DNA of 64,000 nucleotides, taken from assembly GCA_035548055.1 (NCBI GenBank), contig DASZTL010000108.1:31535-95534 (forward strand), in the 5' to 3' direction. Below, piece by piece: positions 8,373 through 17,114 of the stretch. The DNA comes from DASZTV01 sp035548055 (GTDB taxonomy: Bacteria; Actinomycetota; Actinomycetes; JAFAQI01). The translations under genes were made by a program, and so were the position numbers. The notes beneath the pieces were generated by a model that searched no databases, was not told the origin of the DNA, and saw nothing but the letters and a program-made list of their open reading frames with translations. The stretch's first letter is position 1. Each line of letters starts with the position of its first letter.

Positions 8373-9393
8373 GCGAATCCGCAAGCCGCGGCTCGGCGAG
8401 GGCGAAGGTGGTGGCGCCGAGCAGCAACACGATCAGCACCACCGCGATCCAGAACGCAATCGGCGGCGCGGAGAGATCTCCCGACCCCACCGTCATGGCA
8501 ACGACCGGCGTCACCGGCTCCGGAGTCGCAACAGGTGGGTGCGCGACCTCGGCCGGCATGCCGGGCGGAAGCGGTTCGAAGGTGATCACCGGCCGACCGC
8601 CGGACCCGGCAGATGCACCCGGCTCCGGCACGACGACCGTGTCCTGCATGTCCGAGGAGCCGCCACCCGCCCTCGGCGCGACATAGGTGACCGCTGCGGT
8701 GAGTGCGGCCAAGGCGGTCTCCGGACCGAACACCACCTGGTACACGGTGAGGGTGTTCGCAGGGTTGTCGGTGATCGCGATACCCAGGTTCAACCCATCC
8801 GGCTTCATCCAGCGTTGCGCGATCTCGGCGATGTCGACGGTGTAGCGGTCGCCGCCGTCGACTGCTTTCAGCTTCGGCGAGTGGACGTCACACCCGTCAG
8901 TCGGCTTGCCGCCGTACGCCGATGCCTCGAGCCCGCCGGCCCAGCCCGTCTGCACAGCGCAGGCAACCATCGACGCGCCGGTGACGTCCGCGGTGATGCC
9001 CTTCGTGTCGACCGGCAGTGAGACGACGAAGGAGGTGATGGTCGAACCGACCGGCACCTTCGTCAGGTCGAAGGCGAGATAGCTCGCAGCGATTGCACCG
9101 GCCTGCAGGCCGGCCGCTGCCGGAGTCTCGGGCCCCGCGACGGCGAGGTCGCCGGCAGGCACCGCAGGGTCGGGCACGTCGCCAGACAGCGCGATGCTCG
9201 TGACGCCGGTCCCACCCGGCTGCCCGCGCCAGAACCAGCTCGCGCGGCTCAGCGGGACCTTCACAGTGACGGCGTCTGCGGCATGCGCGGCACTCAACAT
9301 GGCAGGGGCCGGCAGCACACTGAATCCAACCGCCGCCAGGAAGAGGACGCAGGGCAGCCGAGCCGCACGCAACGCTGACCCCCCTGCCGACAC
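8350..9393 (-). CDS. Secreted beta-sandwich protein with C-terminal membrane anchor
   Basis: Protein of about 347 aa: signal peptide (about 1-38, ending SAAHAA), a beta-rich extracellular region with YLAFDLTKVPVGSTI and VACAVQTGWAGG, a proline-rich stalk (residues 250-300), one transmembrane helix (FWIAVVLIVLLLGATTFAL) and a short basic tail. The start may be GTG 9393 or TTG 9372, the latter having AGGGGGG seven bases upstream. It is clearly similar in architecture and motif order to the product at 36053-37081 beside the Liv-type transporter, so the two are paralogues. Function unknown; a surface-exposed binding protein is likely. Confidence 0.8.
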   Translation of the reverse strand: MSAGGSALRAARLPCVLFLAAVGFSVLPAPAMLSAAHAADAVTVKVPLSRASWFWRGQPGGTGVTSIALSGDVPDPAVPAGDLAVAGPETPAAAGLQAGAIAASYLAFDLTKVPVGSTITSFVVSLPVDTKGITADVTGASMVACAVQTGWAGGLEASAYGGKPTDGCDVHSPKLKAVDGGDRYTVDIAEIAQRWMKPDGLNLGIAITDNPANTLTVYQVVFGPETALAALTAAVTYVAPRAGGGSSDMQDTVVVPEPGASAGSGGRPVITFEPLPPGMPAEVAHPPVATPEPVTPVVAMTVGSGDLSAPPIAFWIAVVLIVLLLGATTFALAEPRLADSLRRSLRR

Positions 9394-9700
9394 CCGCCGG
9401 TTACCCGGTCACTAACCACGTGTACGTCGGGCAGGAAGAGCACTGGCTGGGGCCACGACGTGGCGAAATGATGTCACGCCGCTCGACGAATGTCGGGGAT
9501 CGTTGCTACCTCGATTGGATCCCGTGTTGGCTGCATGTCGCAACGAACGAGGTCGGCATGACCTTCACCACCATCCGGCGCCCGCATCGCACGCAGAACC
9601 GTGGTGGCTCGTACGCTCGCCGCTTCACGCAACGGTCGTGATCACCCTCGGTCTCCGGTCGGCCGCACCCGCTGCAGTGCGTCATCGGTTGAGCAGAAGC
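9394..9700. other. Intergenic region without recognisable gene
   Basis: The stretch lies between the start of the surface-protein gene and the stop of bioB, both on the minus strand. It holds a 73-codon plus-strand open frame with no recognisable motif, which I regard as chance. It must contain the promoter of the surface-protein gene, but I cannot pick out a convincing -35/-10 pair. No strong hairpin was seen next to the bioB stop. Confidence 0.4.
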
Positions 9701-10711
9701 TCAGATCGCAGCGGACAGCGTCTTGATCGGCATCTTCAGCTCGCCGAGCAGCTCGAGGTCCTCGGCGGGCGGGCGTCCGAGGGTGGTGAGGTAGTTGCCG
9801 ACGATCACCGCGTTCACCCCACCCAGCAATCCGTCGCGGGTGCCGAGGTCGCCGAGCGTGACCTCACGACCACCCGCAAACCGCAGGATCGTGGACGGCA
9901 TCGCGAGCCGGAACGCGCCGATCGCGCGCAGGGCGTCGGCCACGTCCAGCACGGCCAGGTCGGCGAACGGCGTACCGGGTCGCGGGTCGAGGAAGTTCAA
10001 CGGCACCTCGTGAGGCGCAACCGCAGCGAGTTGTGCCGCCAGCTCGGCCCGCTGCTCCAGCGTCTCGCCCATGCCAACGATCGCGCCGCAGCAAACCTCC
10101 ATGCCGACCTCGCGGACCAGCTGAAGCGTTTCGTGACGCTCCTCCCAGGTGTGCGTCGTGACCACCGACGGGAAGTAGGAGCGCGCCGTCTCGAGATTGT
10201 GGTTGTAGCGATGGACGCCGATCTCGATGAGCCGGTCGGCGTCCTTGCGCGTGAGGATGCCCAGCGAGCACGCGATCTGCACGTCATTGCCGTCGGCGCG
10301 GATCGCGGCAACCACGTCAGCGACCTCTGCGAGGAGCTTCTCATCGGGTCCGCGGACCGCAGCGACGATGCAGAACTCGGTCGCACCCGTCTGTCGGGTC
10401 TCCCGGGCGGCGCGCACCATCTCCTCGACATCGAGCCGGGAGGCGCGGACAGGCGAGGTGAACTTGCCGGACTGCGAGCAGAAGTGGCAGTCCTCGGGGC
10501 AGCCACCGGTCTTCACGCTGACGATGCCCTCGACCTCGACCTCGTCGCCGCACCAGCGCAACCGCACCTCGTGGGCGAGCTCGAGCAGATCGGGAATCCG
10601 CTGGTCCGGAAGCTGGAGGCACGCCAACACGTCGGCCTCCCCGAGGCCGTGCCCTCGCTCCAGAACCTGGGCGCGGGCGCGGTTGAGCACGTCGGTTGGG
10701 TCGATCGCCAC
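9701..10711 (-). CDS. bioB: Biotin synthase
   Basis: Radical-SAM enzyme (336 aa) inserting sulfur into dethiobiotin. The [4Fe-4S]/SAM motif is CPEDCHFCSQ (CxxxCxxC), preceded by VKTGG. Ligands of the auxiliary [2Fe-2S] cluster are within ATEFCIVAAVRGP, DVQIACSLGIL and VCCGAIVGMGET, and the conserved Arg in STILRFAGGR. HRYNHNLETARSYFPSVVTTHTWEER is diagnostic. The start is GTG 10711 with AGAGGG upstream. No bioA, bioD or bioF is adjacent. A 71-bp repeat lies between it and the divergent reductase gene. Confidence 0.97.
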   Translation of the reverse strand: MAIDPTDVLNRARAQVLERGHGLGEADVLACLQLPDQRIPDLLELAHEVRLRWCGDEVEVEGIVSVKTGGCPEDCHFCSQSGKFTSPVRASRLDVEEMVRAARETRQTGATEFCIVAAVRGPDEKLLAEVADVVAAIRADGNDVQIACSLGILTRKDADRLIEIGVHRYNHNLETARSYFPSVVTTHTWEERHETLQLVREVGMEVCCGAIVGMGETLEQRAELAAQLAAVAPHEVPLNFLDPRPGTPFADLAVLDVADALRAIGAFRLAMPSTILRFAGGREVTLGDLGTRDGLLGGVNAVIVGNYLTTLGRPPAEDLELLGELKMPIKTLSAAI

Positions 10712-10745
10712 GGCAAGACCCTCTCAGACCCACCCGCCGCAACTG

Positions 10746-10816
10746 AAGCAATGTGGCATTGCGTAGGCGATCAGCCCAGTTCTCGCGGAAATCACGTGGG
10801 CAATGGCGCATTGCTT
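10746..10816. repeat. 71-bp palindrome-bounded repeat, copy 1
   Basis: The element begins AAGCAATG-TGG-CATTGC (10746-10762) and ends GCAATG-GCG-CATTGCTT (10800-10816). Each end is itself a perfect GCAATG-N3-CATTGC palindrome, and the two ends are inverted copies of each other. The 37-bp interior shares GAT-AG and AATC-CG positions with the second copy at 50818-50888, which has exactly the same length. It lies in the divergent region between bioB and the RibD-like gene, so it might influence both, but the second copy is at 3' ends, which argues for a dispersed repeat rather than a biotin operator. Confidence 0.8.
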
Positions 10817-10837
10817 AGGGCAGGCAGACTGTGTGCT

Positions 10838-11563
10838 GTGACCGTCGCCGACGTGCCGTTGTTGCCCGAGTCCTTCGAGGAGCTCGACCGGTACTACGGC
10901 GAGCCCCCGATCGGGGTGCGGGCCAACATGATCACCGCGCTCGACGGCGGTGCGGCCTTCGACGGCCGGACGAAGGCGATCACCGACCCCGCCGACCAGC
11001 TGCTGCTCGCCTACCTGCGGTCATGCTGCGATGTCGTGATCGCGGGCTCGGCCACCATCGCGGCGGAACAGTACGGCCCGGTCCGGCTGCGCGACGCACT
11101 TCGCCGCCGGCGGACGAGGGCCGGTCTCGCCGAGCTCCCACGACTCGCAATCGTGACCGCGCGAGGCGCCCTTTCGCCCGAGCTCCGAATCTTCAGTGAC
11201 CCCGCGCAGAGACCGTTGATCGTGACGACCGGCAGGACCGCAAGCGACCGCCCGCAGCTGGGTGAGCTCGGCGACGTCATCGTCGCGGGCGATGACGTGA
11301 TCGAGCCGGCAGCCGCACTCAAGGCCTTCGGTGCTCTGGGCCTCGGTCGAGTGCTCTGCGAGGGCGGGCCGTACCTGCTCTCGACGCTCATCGACGCCGA
11401 CCTCGTCGACGACATGTGCCTGACGATCGCGCCGTACCTCGCCGGATCACAGCCGACCACTCCGCAACCGACGTCGTCCTTGCTCACCCCGACCCGGTTG
11501 CGGCTGCGCCACGTCCTGCAGCGCAACGAGCTGCTGTACCTGCGGTACTCCCGCACGGAGTGA
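10838..11563 (+). CDS. RibD C-terminal / dihydrofolate-reductase-fold reductase
   Basis: Protein of 241 aa from GTG 10838 (VTVADVPLLPESFEELDRYYG). It contains VRANMITALDGGAAFDGRTKAI, an NADPH-binding CDVVIAGSATIAAEQYGPVRL region and GLGRVLCEGGPYLLSTLI, typical of the pyrimidine-reductase family related to the reductase half of RibD. The deaminase domain is absent. In actinomycetes such standalone proteins are common and their substrate is usually unknown; a flavin or pterin intermediate is possible. The next gene starts 12 bp downstream. Confidence 0.88.
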   Translation: MTVADVPLLPESFEELDRYYGEPPIGVRANMITALDGGAAFDGRTKAITDPADQLLLAYLRSCCDVVIAGSATIAAEQYGPVRLRDALRRRRTRAGLAELPRLAIVTARGALSPELRIFSDPAQRPLIVTTGRTASDRPQLGELGDVIVAGDDVIEPAAALKAFGALGLGRVLCEGGPYLLSTLIDADLVDDMCLTIAPYLAGSQPTTPQPTSSLLTPTRLRLRHVLQRNELLYLRYSRTE

Positions 11564-11575
11564 TAGACCACTCGC

Positions 11576-12598
11576 GTGCGAATCCGAGTGCTCGGCGCCG
11601 CGGCAACCGTCGCGGCCCTTCTTCCGATCGGTGTCTCCGCGGTCGCGCCGGCTTCGGCCGCGGGCGGCGACGGCCACGCTCGTTATGCCGCCCTCGCCGG
11701 CAACGATGACTTCCTGCTCTATGCCGAGAAGGTGGACGGCAGCCCGCTCGACCCGACCTCGCTCGACAACCAGGCGGACATCTACGCGCTCGGCCGGACC
11801 GGTAAGCCGATCCGGCTGGGTCTGGCGCTGCGGAGTGCCGAGGTCGTATCGATGTCACGGTCGAACGTCGTCATCGTCAACCCATTCCGGCATCACAACC
11901 GGCTTCGCGCCTGGAACCTCGAATCCGGTCGCCATGTCAACGTCGGGACGAACCAGGATGTCGTAGGCGCGACCCCCAACGGCTGGCTCTCGCTGGACCG
12001 CGGCTTCGACGACGGTACGCACGTGGTGGCACGTTCCTACTCCGGCGCCATCGTCGACTACGGCGACCCGATCACACCGGGCGTCGACTACGGCGTCACA
12101 GCCGGGCCGAACGGCTTCGTCGCCTACGCGAACAACTTCGTCAACGACAACGGCGAGATCACCTACACGCCGTGGGCTCACCCCGACCGGCACCGCACCC
12201 TGCTCGAACCCGGCGGGAAGAACGTGCGATGCGACAGCGTGAATGCCCACTACGCCGGCTGCGTCATCCGTGGCGGGATCAACCGATCCGTAGCACTGAT
12301 CGCCCTCAGCGGGGAGCACCGAACAACGGCCGGAAACCGGTGCGCCTACCACGTTGCAGTGTGGGGTCGGCGCCTCGCGTGGAGCGTCGGGATCTCCCGC
12401 CACGGCTGCAAGTCGGGACACGTAGGAGCCACGTCCAACGCCGGACTCTCGCAGCTGTCGAAGCAGCGGTTCAACATCCTCGGCATGGTGACCGCCTGGG
12501 GGCGGGTCGTCACGTCGAGCGTGGGTCAGCGCTCACTCGTGAAGATCTCCTCGATTCGCCACCACGCAAGACCGCTGAATCGCGCGAACGTCTCTTAG
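11576..12598 (+). CDS. Secreted hypothetical protein, beta-propeller-like
   Basis: Exported protein of 340 aa starting at GTG 11576, with a signal peptide ending near SAVAPASA (about residue 28). The mature part has no transmembrane segment and consists of repeated strand-rich units with WD/GW-like positions (LRAWNLESGRHV, NGWLSLDRG, VAVWGRRLAWSVG), suggesting a partial beta-propeller. Four cysteines could make two disulfides. No enzyme motif was recognised. It may be cotranscribed with the upstream reductase. Its stop overlaps the stop of the convergent GH92 gene. Confidence 0.72.
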   Translation: MRIRVLGAAATVAALLPIGVSAVAPASAAGGDGHARYAALAGNDDFLLYAEKVDGSPLDPTSLDNQADIYALGRTGKPIRLGLALRSAEVVSMSRSNVVIVNPFRHHNRLRAWNLESGRHVNVGTNQDVVGATPNGWLSLDRGFDDGTHVVARSYSGAIVDYGDPITPGVDYGVTAGPNGFVAYANNFVNDNGEITYTPWAHPDRHRTLLEPGGKNVRCDSVNAHYAGCVIRGGINRSVALIALSGEHRTTAGNRCAYHVAVWGRRLAWSVGISRHGCKSGHVGATSNAGLSQLSKQRFNILGMVTAWGRVVTSSVGQRSLVKISSIRHHARPLNRANVS

Positions 12599-15150
12599 CG
12601 ACAGCTCCTCGTCGGGCTGGTTGCGGAGTACGACGGGGGCGCGGCGCCGTCGCGAGCCCACTTGCTGGGGCCGCCCGCGGTTTGCAGTCTGAGGGTCGCG
12701 CCGTCAGCCAGCTGCGAGTAGCGCAGCCAGGCTTTGCCGAGCTCGTGCCCGTTCAGTGACGCCGAGTCGACGTACGGCTTCGATCGAGTCCCGCCGGGCA
12801 CGACGATTCGAAGCTTCCGGCCGTTCGGCAACGACACCACGACGCGCGAGAACCGCGGTGCGCCGACCGTCAACACGTCGTCACCCGCAATCGCCGGGAA
12901 CAACCCGATGGCGTTGAACAGCCACCAGGACGTCATCGTCCCGCCGTCGGTGTTGCCGGGATAGCCGTCCGGCGTCGCTGCGTACATCGAGTCGAGCGAG
13001 CGATGGACGACGTCCTCGGTACGGTCGGGACGACCGGCCCAGAGGTACTCGTACGGCGTCGCGAGCTGTGGTTCGTTGCCCAGGAACGCATACGGCGAGT
13101 TCGGCCCGTCGTTGAGCTTGGTGAACAGGGCGTTCAGGCGCGACACGAGCGCCTGCTTGCCGCCGATAGCCCGGCCGAGCCCGGCGACGTCGAACGGCAC
13201 CATGAAGGTGTACTGACTGCCGTCACCCTCGACGAACCCGTGCGCCACCCCGGTCTTGGAGATCGGCAGGAAGAGGCCCGCGAGGGTCCGCGGCTCGACG
13301 TAACCGCTGGCCGGGTTGAAGCTCGCCCGCCACCAGCCGGCGCGCCGGAGGAACTCCCGCTCCGTCGCCCGATCGCACACCGCCGCCGCGAGCCGAGACG
13401 TCGCGAAGTCGGCCGTCGCATATTCCAACGAGGTGGAAGCACTGCCCCAGACGATGGCCGAGCTTGCCAAGAGAATGATGCCGCCGGTCGTGTTGGTACT
13501 CGTGTCGAGCTCAGCCGGGACGTAGTGCAGCTTCTGGTACAGCGGGTTGGCAGGACGTTCGGCGTAGGTGCCGCGACGCAACCCCGAGCTGTCCTTGGTC
13601 GCGCCGGCGACAACGTCGCCCAGCCGTTCGTCATCGAGCCCGTTGCTGGCGGCGCCATGTACCGCTGCGCGTAGGGCGGCTCGACGACTGAAGCCCCGTA
13701 CCCCGAACGCCGCGAGGTCCGCGAGGAACGGCACGGCCGGGTCGCCCACCATGATGTTGGGGCTCGACGCCCCAGCCGGCCAGCGTGGCAGGAAGCCGGC
13801 GATCCGTTCATCGGCGAGCAGGCTGCGCGCCATGTCGCTGGCCTGGCGCGGTGCCACGAGGGCGAGGAGCTGCGCGTGGGTTCGGTACTCGTCCCACAGG
13901 CTCATCTGGCTGTACGCGGTCCAGCCGTGGGCGCGGTGAATCCGCCCATCGAGTGCGGGAAAGCGTCCGTCGGCGTCGCCGATCACCTGCGGTGAGAGCA
14001 ACGACTGGTAGAGCGTGGTGGCGAGCATCCGACGGTCGACGGGATCACCGCCCGCGACCCGCACCCGGCCGAGCAGCCGCGCCCAACGCGCGGCGGTCGC
14101 GCGACGTACCGACGCCACGCTCCGGCCGGCGACCTCGTGCCGCAACGCCGCGCGCGCCCCCCGCATGCTCACGTAGGACAGCCCGACCCGCACGCCGACC
14201 GTGCGATCCTTCGCGACTGGGAAGCGAAGCACGGCGCCTGCCTGTGCCGTGTCGCTCGGGTCGCCCGGGACGTTCGGCGGCAGGCCACCGAAGCCAGGCG
14301 TGTAACCGATCCCGACGAGGGCATGGCTCGAGGCCGAGGTGCCACCTTCTCTGAAGCCCTGGCCCTGCCATACCGCGTGACTGGCGAACGGACGGTCGAA
14401 GCGCATCACCACGTTCAACGTCACGCCGAGCGGGTCCTCGCAGAAGCGGCCGTCACCCGACCGGATCTCGACGACGCGTCTCCCCGGCCGCACACGGACC
14501 TCGGCCCGGTCCACGGCATCCCTGCCTCCGCCGGCATTCACGACCACCGTGCCGGTGCCCGCAGCGGTGGGGAACCGGAAGCGCCCGACTCCGGCGCGGG
14601 TCGTTGCGCTGAGGTCGACGCCGACGGCCCGCGACGTGCCGGGGTTGAGCTCCACCGAGTAGCGTCCCGGCGACGCGCTCTCATGACGGTGGTCGAACGT
14701 CGCGTTGAGGGCTGGTATCAGGGAACCGCTGAGTGGCCGCGCCGGACTTGCTGTGACGGTGGCGGTCGTGGGCGTGATCGGGACGTCGCCGAAACCAGTG
14801 CAGCCACCGCCCTGGAACCGGGTCAGGTCGAACCCGGAGATCGTGGAGTCGGAGTAGGTGTAACCGGCCCCGTAGGCGACCGCGTCCGGGACGGTCCGCG
14901 GACCCCACGACAGCATTCCGAACGGCGCGGTCGCCGCAGGACTCATGTTCCCCGCGCTGCCCCCGGTTCCCTGGTCCTTGAGGTTTGTATCGGTCCCCGC
15001 GAAGACGTTGGCGAGCTTCACCAGCTGAGCCCCGGTGAGCAAGGGCTCCGGCCGCGCGGGTCCCGCCCCTGCCGATGAAAGCGGCGCGCCGGCGAGAAGG
15101 GTGGCGACGAGCGCGGCAGCCGCCGCGGAACCGCCGAGCTGAGGACGCAT
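12595..15150 (-). CDS. GH92 family alpha-mannosidase, secreted
   Basis: Exported glycoside hydrolase of 851 aa with signal peptide (about 1-28). It shows GH92 landmarks: VNVFAGT-like NVFAGTDTNLKDQG with GNMSPAATAPFGM, SGFDLTRFQGGGCTGFGD, a middle linker, SLWDEYRTHAQLLALVAP, then NEPQLATPYEYLWAGRPD, YPGNTDGGTMTSWWLFNAIGLFPA carrying the catalytic acidic residues, and the C-terminal beta domain ending SLNGHEL. GH92 enzymes are calcium-dependent exo-acting alpha-mannosidases, mostly alpha-1,2. It probably trims mannans or glycoproteins outside the cell. The start is ATG 15150. Confidence 0.93.
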   Translation of the reverse strand: MRPQLGGSAAAAALVATLLAGAPLSSAGAGPARPEPLLTGAQLVKLANVFAGTDTNLKDQGTGGSAGNMSPAATAPFGMLSWGPRTVPDAVAYGAGYTYSDSTISGFDLTRFQGGGCTGFGDVPITPTTATVTASPARPLSGSLIPALNATFDHRHESASPGRYSVELNPGTSRAVGVDLSATTRAGVGRFRFPTAAGTGTVVVNAGGGRDAVDRAEVRVRPGRRVVEIRSGDGRFCEDPLGVTLNVVMRFDRPFASHAVWQGQGFREGGTSASSHALVGIGYTPGFGGLPPNVPGDPSDTAQAGAVLRFPVAKDRTVGVRVGLSYVSMRGARAALRHEVAGRSVASVRRATAARWARLLGRVRVAGGDPVDRRMLATTLYQSLLSPQVIGDADGRFPALDGRIHRAHGWTAYSQMSLWDEYRTHAQLLALVAPRQASDMARSLLADERIAGFLPRWPAGASSPNIMVGDPAVPFLADLAAFGVRGFSRRAALRAAVHGAASNGLDDERLGDVVAGATKDSSGLRRGTYAERPANPLYQKLHYVPAELDTSTNTTGGIILLASSAIVWGSASTSLEYATADFATSRLAAAVCDRATEREFLRRAGWWRASFNPASGYVEPRTLAGLFLPISKTGVAHGFVEGDGSQYTFMVPFDVAGLGRAIGGKQALVSRLNALFTKLNDGPNSPYAFLGNEPQLATPYEYLWAGRPDRTEDVVHRSLDSMYAATPDGYPGNTDGGTMTSWWLFNAIGLFPAIAGDDVLTVGAPRFSRVVVSLPNGRKLRIVVPGGTRSKPYVDSASLNGHELGKAWLRYSQLADGATLRLQTAGGPSKWARDGAAPPSYSATSPTRSCR

Positions 15151-15263
15151 CGCAGCGATTATCCGGCGCGGCCCCAGAAATCGTCTTGACCTAACTCGAG
15201 TGAGATGATTGTGTTTAGTACGTAGGGTGCTTTAGTTACTTCAAGCGAAGGGTCCGACGGATC
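15151..15263 (+). promoter_or_regulatory. Promoter region of the sulfate importer operon
   Basis: An AT-richer patch between the GH92 start and sbp. TTGACC at 15188 could be a -35 for the plus strand but no -10 at 17 bp is convincing. An 8-bp perfect palindrome ACTCGAGT follows it and might be an operator. I looked for a SAM riboswitch and saw none: the leader is short and lacks the pairing elements. Confidence 0.4.
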
Positions 15264-16286
15264 GTGTTCATCAACAAGCGGAGCGTCGCCGGTGTCGGCA
15301 CAGCCGCCGTCATGGCGCTCGCCGCAGCCTGCAGCGGCGGCTCGACCCCGGGCGATGAGTCCCCGAACGCTGCGGGCGGGACGATCAACCTGGTCGCGTT
15401 CTCGACCCCACAGAAGGCCTTCGACAAGCTCGGCCCCGCCTTCGCGGCCACGCCGGTCGGCGCGGGCAGCTCGATCAAGGGCTCGTATGGACCGTCGGGC
15501 TCGCAGGAGCGCCAGGTCGAGGCCGGCCAGCCGGCCGACGTCGTGGAGTTCTCCCGAGCCTCCGACATGGACAAGCTCGTCACCGCCGGTCTGGTCGACG
15601 CGACCTGGAGCAGCGGCGACTACAAGGGCATCGTCACCGACTCGGTCGCGACCTTGATCGTGCGCAAGGGGAACCCGCTCGGCATCAAGACCTGGGATGA
15701 CCTGGTCAAGCCGGGTGTGAAGGTCGTCACGCCGAACCCACTGAGCTCCGGCAGCGCGTGCTGGAACCTGATGGCGGCGTACGGCGCCGAGATCAAGGAG
15801 GGCAAGACGCCGACTCAGGCGCTCGACTTCGTCAAGCAGCTGCTGCAGCACACGGTCGCGCTCCCGGACAGCGGCGCCAATGCAACGGCGGCGTTCCTGG
15901 GCGGCACCGGCAACGTGCTGATCGGCTATGAGAACGAGGCCATCTCGGCCCAGGCTGCCGGTGCCGACATCGACTACGTCACGCCGGAGGACACGATCCT
16001 CATCGAGAATCCGATTGCGGTCACCAAGGACGCAAGTGACCCGACGCTGGCCAAGGAGTTCGTCGACTTCCTCTACACCCACGCCGGCCAGAAGCTCTTC
16101 GCGAGCGAGGGCTACCGCCCGGTCGTTGCGGCCGATCTCGACAAGGGGAAGTTCCCGAGACCGTCCGGCCTGTTCACCATCGACTCCCTGGGTGGTTGGT
16201 CAAAGGTCAACTCCGAGTTCTTCGACGCCACCAACGGCTCGATCACAAAGATCCTCGACGATCTCGGTCACGGCGCCGGTGGCTGA
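15264..16286 (+). CDS. sbp: Sulfate/thiosulfate-binding lipoprotein
   Basis: Extracytoplasmic solute-binding protein of 340 aa starting at GTG 15264. The signal peptide ends in the lipobox LAAACSGG, so it is lipid-anchored. Family blocks include GSYGPSGSQERQVEAGQPADVVEFS, IVRKGNPLGIKTWDDLVKPGVKVVTPNPLSSGSACWN and GNVLIGYENEA. It delivers sulfate to the CysTWA permease encoded directly downstream. Its stop overlaps the start of cysT by eight bases. Confidence 0.95.
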   Translation: MFINKRSVAGVGTAAVMALAAACSGGSTPGDESPNAAGGTINLVAFSTPQKAFDKLGPAFAATPVGAGSSIKGSYGPSGSQERQVEAGQPADVVEFSRASDMDKLVTAGLVDATWSSGDYKGIVTDSVATLIVRKGNPLGIKTWDDLVKPGVKVVTPNPLSSGSACWNLMAAYGAEIKEGKTPTQALDFVKQLLQHTVALPDSGANATAAFLGGTGNVLIGYENEAISAQAAGADIDYVTPEDTILIENPIAVTKDASDPTLAKEFVDFLYTHAGQKLFASEGYRPVVAADLDKGKFPRPSGLFTIDSLGGWSKVNSEFFDATNGSITKILDDLGHGAGG

Positions 16287-17109
16287 CGCAGCGCTCGCAG
16301 GTCACCCAGCCCGTCCCAGCCGCTCCTGGTCGCGTCCGCGACCCCTAGTGGCGAGGGCGGGCCCGGCCCTTTCGATGACCTACCTCGGGCTGCTGGTCGG
16401 CCTCCCCGTGGCCGCCGTCATCAGCCAGTCAGCACACCACTCGTTCTGGTCGACCGTCACGCAGTCGCACACCGTGGCGGTGCTGGAGTTCACGGTCGGC
16501 GTCGCTCTTGCGGCAGCGGTGATCGATGCCGTGACCGGCGTTGCTCTCGCCTGGGTGCTCGTCCGTGACGAGTTCCCTGGCAAGCGGGTCGTCAACGCGC
16601 TGATCGACTTGCCGTTTGCGCTGCCGACGATCGTCGCCGGCCTGGTACTCCTGAGCCTGTATGGCCCCGGCAGCCCACTTGGCGTGAACCTGGCCGGGAC
16701 GCGCATCGCCGTGCTGTTCGCCCTTCTCTTCGTCACGTTGCCGTTCGTCACGCGCGCCGTGCAGCCGGTCCTGCTCAGCCTCGAGCGAGACGTCGAGGAT
16801 GCCGCGGCCTGCCTCGGCGCACGGCCCTGGACGATCTTCCGCCGGATCATCCTTCCGGCGATCACGCCCGCCACCGTGACCGGCGCGTCCCTCGCCTTCG
16901 CTCGCGCGCTCGGTGAGTTCGGGTCCGTCGTCCTCATCTCCGGCAACCTGCCGCACACCCAGATCGCCTCGCAGGTCATCTTCCAGGACGTCGAGAACGG
17001 CGCACCGCAGGCTGCTGCCGCGATCGGCGTCGTTCTGCTTGCCATGGCCCTGACCGTCTTCGTGGTCATCGGACTCGTCACGCGACACAACACGCAGAGA
17101 GGGGGCTGA
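16279..17109 (+). CDS. cysT: Sulfate ABC transporter permease CysT
   Basis: Integral membrane permease of about 276 aa with six predicted helices. I place the start at GTG 16279, overlapping the sbp stop (translational coupling). The cytoplasmic EAA-like loop is AAACLGARPWTIFRRIILPAITP, followed by RALGEFGSVVLISGN, both conserved in CysT. It pairs with CysW to form the transmembrane channel of the sulfate importer. Confidence 0.95.
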   Translation: MADAALAGHPARPSRSWSRPRPLVARAGPALSMTYLGLLVGLPVAAVISQSAHHSFWSTVTQSHTVAVLEFTVGVALAAAVIDAVTGVALAWVLVRDEFPGKRVVNALIDLPFALPTIVAGLVLLSLYGPGSPLGVNLAGTRIAVLFALLFVTLPFVTRAVQPVLLSLERDVEDAAACLGARPWTIFRRIILPAITPATVTGASLAFARALGEFGSVVLISGNLPHTQIASQVIFQDVENGAPQAAAAIGVVLLAMALTVFVVIGLVTRHNTQRGG

Positions 17110-17114
17110 TCGAC

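Noticed and set aside
9420..9641. A 73-codon plus-strand open frame in the gap before bioB.
   Set aside because: No ribosome site, no recognisable motif and no partner; consistent with chance.
10746..10816. The GCAATG-N3-CATTGC palindromes as a biotin-specific operator for bioB.
   Set aside because: The same paired element with the same length occurs at 50818-50888 at the 3' end of unrelated genes, so a dispersed repeat is more likely.
15165..15263. SAM or other sulfur-related riboswitch ahead of the sulfate importer.
   Set aside because: The leader is too short and I could not find the required helices.
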